Assembly (NCBI GenBank): GCA_002729415.1
Contig: PBXZ01000027.1
Location: 1-7,374, forward strand
Length of the DNA: 7,374 nt
Direction of reading: 5' to 3'
From: UBA9662 sp002729415
GTDB taxonomy: Bacteria > Poribacteria > WGA-4E > UBA9662
Made by a program: the position numbers and the translations under genes. Of this stretch, positions 1-4,899 are shown piece after piece. Under the pieces are notes generated by a model. It was not told the origin of the DNA. It saw only the letters and a list, made by a program, of their open reading frames with translations, and made no database searches. How positions within the stretch are numbered: position 1 is the stretch's first letter; the number at the start of each line of letters is the position of its first letter.

Positions 1-48
1 CGGATTCTTGAATTCAAGTCCGCAGAATTCGGTTTTAAGATTAGCCAT
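1..48 (-). CDS. PreA-like dihydropyrimidine dehydrogenase / dihydroorotate dehydrogenase family, N-terminus only
   Basis: Read on the minus strand from the ATG at 46-48, the frame runs off the window edge as MANLKTEFCGLEFKNP. An 'FCGL.FKNP' start is characteristic of the catalytic (FMN, TIM-barrel) subunit of NAD-dependent dihydropyrimidine dehydrogenase (PreA) and the related class 1B dihydroorotate dehydrogenases. These reduce uracil/thymine or oxidise dihydroorotate in the cytoplasm. The start is supported by a purine-rich AGAGGA about ten bases upstream and by the family motif beginning within a few residues of the Met. Only 16 codons are visible, so no catalytic residue can be checked. 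A dihydroorotate dehydrogenase or another FMN-barrel paralogue is possible. It is the next transcription unit after the CoA-transferase and is preceded by repeat copy 1. Confidence 0.65.
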   Translation of the reverse strand, partial: MANLKTEFCGLEFKNP

Positions 49-108
49 AGATACGATATCCTCTAATTTCCATCACCCCAATATAATGTTGCCCGCATAG
101 TTTTTATA

Positions 109-114
109 ATTATA
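109..114 (-). promoter_or_regulatory. Candidate -10 box for the PreA-like gene
   Basis: The minus strand reads an exact TATAAT here, 60 bases upstream of the PreA-like ATG. No convincing -35 hexamer lies at 16-18 bases, so the call rests on the -10 alone in AT-rich DNA. Transcription from here would start near base 102 and exclude repeat copy 1. Confidence 0.25.
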
Positions 115-172
115 TTCATTGTGATTTCTCTAGCATCATTCACGATGATTATTTTGATCTTCATCAATTTTT

Positions 173-199
173 CTACCACCAACCACGAGGAATGTTGAG
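173..199 (-). repeat. 27-bp dispersed intergenic element, copy 1
   Basis: This is the first of three same-orientation copies (the others are at 4762-4788 and 6390-6416). Plus-strand landmarks are CTACCACC at the start, CACGAGGAAT in the middle and GTTGAG at the end. It matches copy 3 at all 27 bases. Similarity to copy 2 extends left to base 160, giving a 40-bp block with two mismatches outside the core. Minus-strand RNA would fold with CCCUCAAC (194-201) pairing with GUUGGUGG (176-183) around a 10-nt loop, with seven pairs including one G-U and one mismatch. A second, overlapping inverted repeat, TTGA-GGGG-TCAA, lies at 195-206. The copy sits 87 bases beyond the CoA-transferase stop and 124 bases before the PreA-like start. 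No U-tract follows the stem, so it is not an ordinary terminator. Confidence 0.85.
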
Positions 200-286
200 G
201 GGTCAATTATTTATTGGTGTAAGTGATATTTCGATAAATTCATCAGCTTTACTGCATCCGCACCACTTGCCAACTGCTGTATATTT

Positions 287-1534
287 TCATAATTCTTTAT
301 CCGCGTAATAAACTGCACCACTTTGTACCAGTTTGGAAAATTCGTCCTTGGTGAATCCAAATGAGCACAATACTTTTTCACTATCGGCGCCATAAGCTGG
401 TGCAGCAGATATCACGGGTGAATGGTATTGAGAGAATTGAATACCTGACTTCACGGCGGTATATTTCCCGCCAACTGGATGTTCTATCTCTACCAGTCGG
501 TTTTGAGTTTGAGGATGGTTAAGAAAAGCATCGTAATCATTCACAACCATGCACCACACACCTAGAGGTGAAAGAAGACTGTCCCAATATTTAGCAGAAT
601 TTTCATTCAACCGCCCCGCGATAATTTCGTAAATCGTATCGCGCCAATTTGCAACAGCAACTCCGTCGCTTTGCTTTGGGCGAGCTATTTTCATTTCTGC
701 TAATTCGGGTAATGCCAAAGCATCCGAGAGTACGTCTAAGTTTGCTTGTGCGATGGCGAAAAAGCCTTCGGAACAATCGTAAATTCCGTACGGAGGTTCT
801 TGATAGATTGAGACTTGAGGAGATGAACCTCGGACTGGTGGGGCATCCGCGGCAATATACGACGTAATTTCCTGGCACTGCATTTCCATGATCGCGCCCA
901 TCATTGTTACTTTAACTTCTTGGCCTTTGCTCGTAACGCTTCGTGCGACAAGCGCTGCCAAAACACCTTCACAAACCATATGGGAGGCAGTGACATCGAC
1001 CATATAAAGCGGACTAGCTTGTGGAAGTCCGTCTGCACGTCCGCCATTCATTGTCAACCCGGTAAAACATTGCAACAACAGATCTTGGCCTGGTCGATCT
1101 TTCAACGGACCATCTTCGCCATAGCCGTTTATAGATCCGTAAACCAACCGTGGATTTATTGCCGATAATGTTTCAAAATCGATGCCTAATTTGCTTGCAA
1201 CGCGTGGACGATAATTTTGAACCAAGACATCCGCTTGCTCGACCATCTTGTACAGCGTCGCCCTGCCAGCTTCAGATTTCAAATTCAGAACCAGTGATTT
1301 CTTATTCTGATTCAATGTCACATAACAAATTGCGTCACCAAATTTGGTTACCCCTGCCATCGGCGCATAGCGCGAAAAGTCCCCGCCTCCTGGAGCCTCA
1401 ATCTTGGTCACCTCTGCGCCCATTTCGCCAAGGCGTTGCGTGCAAAGCGGCCCTGCCATCGCGATAGTCAGGTCTAGAACACGTAAACCATCCAGCGGAG
1501 CTCGGTTTGCATCAGTTGCTATTGCTTCCGACAT
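287..1534 (-). CDS. Family III CoA-transferase (CaiB/BaiF family)
   Basis: This 415-residue protein has the usual length and architecture of the formyl-CoA transferase / CaiB family, which moves CoA between acyl-CoA thioesters and free carboxylates in the cytoplasm. It begins with the standard 'LDGLRVLDLT...AGPLCTQRLGEMGAEVTKIE' segment (residues 14-45, quoted in part), followed by 'LNLKSEAGR' and 'ADVLVQNYRPRV' (101-112). Asp180 in 'YMVDVTAS' aligns by context with the conserved catalytic aspartate of the family. The ATG at 1532-1534 is 17 bases after the hydratase stop, so the two are almost certainly cotranscribed, although the ribosome binding site is weak. A CoA-transferase beside a crotonase recalls the CaiB/CaiD pairing of carnitine metabolism, but these families are too broad to infer the substrate. 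The family call is firm; the substrate is unknown. Confidence 0.92.
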   Translation of the reverse strand: MSEAIATDANRAPLDGLRVLDLTIAMAGPLCTQRLGEMGAEVTKIEAPGGGDFSRYAPMAGVTKFGDAICYVTLNQNKKSLVLNLKSEAGRATLYKMVEQADVLVQNYRPRVASKLGIDFETLSAINPRLVYGSINGYGEDGPLKDRPGQDLLLQCFTGLTMNGGRADGLPQASPLYMVDVTASHMVCEGVLAALVARSVTSKGQEVKVTMMGAIMEMQCQEITSYIAADAPPVRGSSPQVSIYQEPPYGIYDCSEGFFAIAQANLDVLSDALALPELAEMKIARPKQSDGVAVANWRDTIYEIIAGRLNENSAKYWDSLLSPLGVWCMVVNDYDAFLNHPQTQNRLVEIEHPVGGKYTAVKSGIQFSQYHSPVISAAPAYGADSEKVLCSFGFTKDEFSKLVQSGAVYYADKEL

Positions 1535-1551
1535 CTGGGTATCTATTGATT

Positions 1552-2340
1552 TTACTTTCCCACAAATTTTGGTGTTCGTTTCTCGCCAAATGCGGCCATG
1601 CCTTCACGCGCGTCTTCAGTCATCATACAAAGTGTGTAACCGTCGTTTTCCCATGAGAGGCCTTGCGCGACTGAAGTACCCTGGCTTTGACGAATAACGT
1701 TTTTGGCAGATTGCACTGCAATAGGTGGATTGTTTGCCAGTCTTGTAGTTATTCTCATAACTTTCTGCATCAGATCGTCTGGTTCGGTTAATACCTGCAC
1801 AAATCCCACACGATGCGCTTCCTTAGCCGGATAAATGTCACCCGTCAATATCCAGTAAGCGGCATTTCCGTAGCCGATCAAGCGCGGCAGAATGGAAGTG
1901 TTTCCGCTGCCCGCATGCCAGCCACGCTGCACTTCAGGTGCGCCAAAGGATGATCGATAAGTCGCAACACGGATGTCGCAACAAATCGCAACTTCCAATC
2001 CACCACCCAGACAATAACCATCAATTGCAGCGATCGCTGGTTTTCTAAGGCCTAGAAGAGGTGCGATATAGTCACGATCATAATCAGCGCGGTTGCGACT
2101 GTCCCACACTGTTCCCAAGTCGTCGAGAGCATTTACGTCGCTACCAGCGGAAAATGCGCGTTCACCAGCGCCATCAATCACCAAAACCTTGATGTTGTCG
2201 TCAGTGTCAATCTGCTTTGCGTAGGCTGCGATTTGTCCGCCCATTGCAGCAGTAATTGCATTCATTTTTGCTGGTCGGTTAAGAGTTAAAAAAGCGACGC
2301 CATTTTCAACTTTGAACAGGATATTGTCTGCATTGGACAT
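1552..2340 (-). CDS. Enoyl-CoA hydratase/isomerase (crotonase superfamily)
   Basis: This 262-residue protein is full length for a crotonase. The first oxyanion-hole segment is 'RAFSAGSDV' (61-69) and the second is 'GYCLGGGLEVAICCD' (108-122). Both glutamates of the hydratase active site appear to be present: Glu116 in 'GGLE' and Glu136 in 'GAPEVQRGW', exactly 20 residues apart like Glu144 and Glu164 of the rat mitochondrial enzyme. A true syn-hydration of an enoyl-CoA is therefore plausible, rather than only isomerase or hydrolase chemistry. The ATG is preceded by AAAGGAAG at good spacing. It has its own near-consensus promoter and is the first gene of a two-gene unit with the CoA-transferase. 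Together they could activate a carboxylate as its CoA thioester and hydrate it, or run the reverse dehydration. The substrate cannot be read from the sequence. Confidence 0.92.
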   Translation of the reverse strand: MSNADNILFKVENGVAFLTLNRPAKMNAITAAMGGQIAAYAKQIDTDDNIKVLVIDGAGERAFSAGSDVNALDDLGTVWDSRNRADYDRDYIAPLLGLRKPAIAAIDGYCLGGGLEVAICCDIRVATYRSSFGAPEVQRGWHAGSGNTSILPRLIGYGNAAYWILTGDIYPAKEAHRVGFVQVLTEPDDLMQKVMRITTRLANNPPIAVQSAKNVIRQSQGTSVAQGLSWENDGYTLCMMTEDAREGMAAFGEKRTPKFVGK

Positions 2341-2395
2341 TTCAGCTTCCTTTGGACCTTGTATTCTCCCTGTGGTGTGTTTTAATTATGTTTAG

Positions 2396-2424
2396 ATTAT
2401 TATCTGTTTATCTTATAAAGTCAA
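2396..2424 (-). promoter_or_regulatory. Sigma70-type promoter of the hydratase/CoA-transferase unit
   Basis: The minus strand reads TTGACT (2419-2424), a 17-base spacer, then AATAAT (2396-2401). Both hexamers match the sigma70 consensus well at ideal spacing, and transcription would start near 2389, about 50 bases before the hydratase ATG. This implies that the hydratase and CoA-transferase can be expressed independently of the GntR-hydrolase unit, which ends 336 bases upstream. No inverted repeat resembling the GntR operator candidate at 4588-4600 is present, only a half-site-like ATGTTTA on the plus strand near 2388. Confidence 0.5.
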
Positions 2425-2447
2425 ATAAAACTTTAGAGAACTGAATA

Positions 2448-2660
2448 ATGCAAAGATTACGAAGGAAAACAGCGATTTTTATCGATGCAAGTATGGGAAT
2501 CGGCGAAGCCATTGCGCGTCGTTTTTCGCAAGAAAGTGCGAATGTCACAATTGAAGAGCTGTTTTCCGAGGCCGGAAAAGTGGCAAACGAATCAATAACT
2601 TGGGAAAATGGAAGCTGTGCGTTATTTGTTAAGATAGATGTTACCGATCAAGCCAGTGTA
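2448..2660 (+). pseudogene. N-terminal stub of a short-chain dehydrogenase/reductase (SDR)
   Basis: The plus-strand frame from 2448 encodes about 71 residues that resemble the first third of a classical SDR. 'RKTAIFIDASMGIGEAIARRF' (6-26, split here for length) is the nucleotide-binding strand and helix, and 'ALFVKIDVTDQASV' (58-71) is the second strand with its conserved Asp. Two signs of decay are seen. The cofactor motif TGxxxGxG has become 'IDASMGIG', losing the first Thr-Gly. Similarity also stops after residue 71, where a normal SDR would continue for about 180 more residues to its Ser-Tyr-Lys centre. The frame stays open to 2927 only because it then reads antisense through the hydrolase gene, whose stop is at 2677-2679. 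This looks like the residue of a gene cut by the rearrangement that placed the hydrolase block beside the hydratase block. Confidence 0.7.
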
Positions 2661-2676
2661 CGGCATCGGGAACATA

Positions 2677-3756
2677 TTAAAATTCGAAAGCTTTTCGGGC
2701 AGCAATCGCAGTCAATACGGGACCTTGTCCCCAGGGAACAATATAGTTTGTTGGTACATACCAATAATGCTTCTCAACAAGTGCTGAATGCACAGCAGCT
2801 GATACACCCATCAGGTTACCCTTTTCGTCGAGATTCGCTTTCATCACTCGGAATGCTCGCTCAGCAGGCTCCAAAAATTCATGTTCGGGTAAAACACCCT
2901 GGGTCATTCCTCGATAAAACGCAGTAGCCATAAATGCGGCTGTCGAAGACTCTGAACCGGAGCGCGGCTCATGAACTAATGAGTGCCAATTTCCATTTTT
3001 CAATTGATACCCTAACATAACATTCGCCAGTGCTTCTGCCTCTTCCCTTACCAAATCCAGTCCATCGGCCTCATCAACATAGTATAGTACGTCTAACAAG
3101 CCGAGTAGTGCCCAGCCCTGACCTCGCCCCCAGCCCTTGCAATACGCTCGGTCTACCTTCTCCAACCAAAAGTGCTTGTACAAATCTGTGTCAGTGTCAA
3201 GCAGCAAATATTTATATCCTAAGATCTCGGTAACTGCTAATTGTGCCCAACCTCCATCAGGATCAATGCGCGACAAATGTGCATAAAAGGGGGCATCGAA
3301 ATGCATACAGTCAAGGTATACACCGGGACCCGGATCCTCCATTTGCAATTGTTCATCAGCCGATAGCTTAACATTTCCGTATGGCTGCATTAGTGATCGT
3401 AAAGTGTCGTTAAACGTTATTGATACGTTATTGACCTTTCGACGACGGCGCAAATGCTGCGCCAGTTTCAACACTGCAGATTTAAGCACTTCATCGTTAG
3501 TACGCTCAATTATCTCGCACATGATGTGGCCCGGTGCGGTGTTATCGTCGAGTTGAAACGGCTCCATTCTTGTAGCCCAAGCACGGAAGAACCCGTTCGA
3601 GAAGTCCATCCATTTGGTCTCATTTAGAATATTTGCAGCGGCTAGAAGCCCCTCAAATCCGATAGAGTCGCCATAAAACCAGCCCTTAAATTCATGCGCA
3701 CCTAACCGCCCCGCAATGGCAGAAATCTGCGCGGGTTCAATATTTTCAACTCTCAT
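2677..3756 (-). CDS. GH88/GH105-type unsaturated uronyl hydrolase
   Basis: The 359-residue protein fits the (alpha/alpha)6-barrel family of unsaturated glucuronyl and rhamnogalacturonyl hydrolases (UGL, YteR/YesR type). These remove the 4,5-unsaturated uronic acid left by polysaccharide lyases, starting by hydration of the double bond. Family hallmarks are 'GWGRGQGWALLGLLDVL' (208-224), 'YLDCMHFDAPFYAHL' (147-161), whose Asp149 or Asp154 is the best candidate for the catalytic acid, 'GNWHS' (255-259), 'SGSESSTAAFMATA' (266-279) and a C-terminal 'VPWGQGPVLTAIA' (340-352). There is no signal peptide, so it should act in the cytoplasm on imported oligosaccharides. The ATG follows the GntR stop by three bases, with AGTGGA upstream lying inside the regulator gene, so translation is probably coupled. 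No lyase or transporter lies in the window. Assignment to GH88 versus GH105 is uncertain. Confidence 0.8.
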   Translation of the reverse strand: MRVENIEPAQISAIAGRLGAHEFKGWFYGDSIGFEGLLAAANILNETKWMDFSNGFFRAWATRMEPFQLDDNTAPGHIMCEIIERTNDEVLKSAVLKLAQHLRRRRKVNNVSITFNDTLRSLMQPYGNVKLSADEQLQMEDPGPGVYLDCMHFDAPFYAHLSRIDPDGGWAQLAVTEILGYKYLLLDTDTDLYKHFWLEKVDRAYCKGWGRGQGWALLGLLDVLYYVDEADGLDLVREEAEALANVMLGYQLKNGNWHSLVHEPRSGSESSTAAFMATAFYRGMTQGVLPEHEFLEPAERAFRVMKANLDEKGNLMGVSAAVHSALVEKHYWYVPTNYIVPWGQGPVLTAIAARKAFEF

Positions 3757-3759
3757 TGA

Positions 3760-4566
3760 TTATCCACTTTGATTACCTTTCAGTAACTCAAACCCCTGAT
3801 GTGCATCTTCAATCGCTCGCTTAATTAATTCACGCATCGCAATTTCCGCACCAGCGGCATTCCCAGCTATAAATTCATTGAACACTTCCTCGTGCAACTC
3901 ATGACTTTTATCCATTCCGATCATTTCTACGGTGTAGCCCGCTGCCTTCATCTGCAAGTCGAGCAATAACTCCAAAGCCGCCTCAATAATGGAAAACAAT
4001 TGGTCCAGTAGTTCAGATCTGATCGCCCCGATAAATGCTCGATGAAAATCAAGATCAGTTTCGATAAAATTTCGCCTAAGTTCAGAATTAGGAGTATTTA
4101 CATCCTCAAACGTCTTAACCTTTGCTTCCCAAGCTTTTTCTACACGAACACGGTCCTCGTCATTAGCGCAACTAGTTGCCGTGTACACAACGCTGGGCTC
4201 TAGAACTATCCGGACTTTCAACAAATCTTCGAGCAGGCTATTTGTATCGCCAGCTTTAATGCGCCATTCCATTACATCCGGATCTAATAACCGCCATTGG
4301 TTGCGCGGCTGCACACGTGTACCGTCCGAAGTACGACTTCGGATCAGTCCCTTGGCTCCTAATATACGAAAGGTTTCCCTTATAACTGACCGACTAACAT
4401 TTAGCTCGTCAACCAGATCCGCTTCTTTACTGATCGCGTCACCCACAGACCATTCACCGCCGACAATACGGGTTCCCAGATTTCCCAATGCCGTTCCTAG
4501 AATTCCGCGGTGCTCTATTACTCCTGCTAAAGAGGAGGTTTGACTCAACGGATTTCGCTTATTCAT
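3760..4566 (-). CDS. GntR-family regulator, FadR/FCD subfamily
   Basis: This 268-residue protein has a winged helix-turn-helix at about 22-89 ('ISKEADLVDELNVSRSVIRE' followed by 'LGAKGLIRSR') and an all-helical FCD ligand domain at about 110-255. The linker 'WRLLDPDVMEW' (91-101) is typical of FCD regulators of sugar-acid catabolism such as the DgoR/UxuR relatives, which suits the uronide hydrolase encoded immediately downstream. Of the usual metal/ligand pocket, Asp171 and His175 ('DLDFH') and His225 ('HELH') are visible. The later 'MR.H' histidine is absent, since the sequence reads 'AMRELI' (243-248), so the pocket may be atypical. A weak AGAGA precedes the ATG. The protein probably represses its own promoter and relieves it on binding a uronate-type ligand. 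That ligand is inferred from context only. Confidence 0.88.
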   Translation of the reverse strand: MNKRNPLSQTSSLAGVIEHRGILGTALGNLGTRIVGGEWSVGDAISKEADLVDELNVSRSVIRETFRILGAKGLIRSRTSDGTRVQPRNQWRLLDPDVMEWRIKAGDTNSLLEDLLKVRIVLEPSVVYTATSCANDEDRVRVEKAWEAKVKTFEDVNTPNSELRRNFIETDLDFHRAFIGAIRSELLDQLFSIIEAALELLLDLQMKAAGYTVEMIGMDKSHELHEEVFNEFIAGNAAGAEIAMRELIKRAIEDAHQGFELLKGNQSG

Positions 4567-4587
4567 ATTTTCTCTATTCTATGTTTG

Positions 4588-4600
4588 TATGTTAAACATA
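4588..4600. promoter_or_regulatory. 13-bp palindromic operator candidate, probable GntR autoregulation site
   Basis: TATGTT-A-AACATA is a perfect 6+6 inverted repeat with a single central base, 22 bases upstream of the GntR ATG. Its GT...AC symmetry suits the operators bound by FadR/FCD dimers. It lies over the -10 hexamer of the promoter candidate at 4589-4617, where a bound repressor would block RNA polymerase. Confidence 0.45.
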
Positions 4601-4617
4601 TATATTAGAATGCTCAA
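4589..4617 (-). promoter_or_regulatory. Promoter candidate for the GntR-hydrolase unit
   Basis: The minus strand has TTGAGC (4612-4617), a 17-base spacer and TAACAT (4589-4594); each hexamer matches the sigma70 consensus at four of six positions. The start point would be near 4582, giving a short leader of about 15 bases before the GntR ATG. The -10 falls inside the palindrome at 4588-4600. Confidence 0.35.
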
Positions 4618-4656
4618 CTAAAATCTTCCCCGATTTTCTAATTCGCCAATTTGTTT

Positions 4657-4753
4657 TTATGAAACATTAAATTTTAATGATTTAAAGAAATAATCTGCAT
4701 GAAGAGAACTAGATATTAAAAAAAGTAACAAAAAAAATAATTAGTTTTTTCAT
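4657..4753 (-). pseudogene. Possible frameshifted short ORF with a Sec signal peptide
   Basis: An ATG at 4751-4753, 11 bases after repeat copy 2, opens MKKLIIFFVTFF and hits a stop after 14 codons. If one base is removed from the T7 run, the frame continues as '...LISSSLHADYFFKSLKF' and ends at the TAA at 4657-4659. The reconstructed 31 residues form a textbook signal peptide: two lysines, a hydrophobic core, then LHA before Asp as a cleavage site. 'ADYF..SLKFN' also resembles the start of the mature part of secreted bacterial-SH3 proteins, so this may be the broken front end of one. The region holds uncalled bases, so a sequencing error in the homopolymer is possible. The assignment is tentative and could be chance in AT-rich DNA. 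Confidence 0.25.
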
Positions 4754-4761
4754 CAATTTAC

Positions 4762-4788
4762 CTACCNCCAACNACGAGGNATGTTGAG
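4762..4788 (-). repeat. 27-bp dispersed intergenic element, copy 2 (three uncalled bases)
   Basis: This is identical to copies 1 and 3 at all 24 called positions; the uncalled bases are 4767, 4773 and 4780. To its left, 4749-4759 match 160-170 exactly, extending the shared block with copy 1 to 40 bp. To its right it differs from the other copies (GTTGAGAG in place of GTTGAGGG). On the minus strand this turns a C-G pair of the hairpin into a U-G wobble, so the fold survives; on the plus strand the pair would be lost. It lies 111 bases past the tryptophanase stop and 195 bases before the GntR start. Confidence 0.85.
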
Positions 4789-4899
4789 AGGAAATGCATC
4801 GCCCTTCATAGAACTATCAGTAATGACATTTGAACAGCGAGGTAACTTGATATGGTAAAACTTATAAACAAATTAATTGATAAATTAGAATTGAAAAAA
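4789..4899. other. Gene-free gap between tryptophanase and repeat copy 2
   Basis: The 111 bases downstream of the tryptophanase stop contain no recognisable gene, no clear rho-independent terminator and no other repeat. A T6 run follows the stop codon directly on the minus strand but has no adequate stem in front of it. The only structure noted is a 15-codon frame that ends inside copy 2 (4762-4809), described in the findings. Together with 4567-4788 this gap makes a 333-base intergenic region. Confidence 0.6.

Noticed and set aside
135..149. ATCAT/ATGAT inverted repeat between copy 1 and the PreA-like gene
   Set aside because: Only five base pairs in AT-rich DNA, without a T-run or a second instance.
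176..201. The element hairpin as a rho-independent terminator
   Set aside because: No U-tract follows the stem in any of the three copies; in copy 2 the nearest T-run begins roughly 25 bases later.
211..393. A 60-codon minus-strand frame over the CoA-transferase end
   Set aside because: It overlaps the last third of a hundred codons of a well-supported gene in another frame, has no ribosome binding site and no recognisable motif.
649..1697. Several plus-strand frames of 70-105 codons
   Set aside because: They are antisense to the CoA-transferase and hydratase genes; their Arg/Ser/Pro-rich translations are typical of reverse-strand shadows.
2661..2927. Continuation of the plus-strand SDR frame as coding sequence
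   Set aside because: From about 2677 it is simply antisense to the hydrolase gene, and it loses all SDR similarity.
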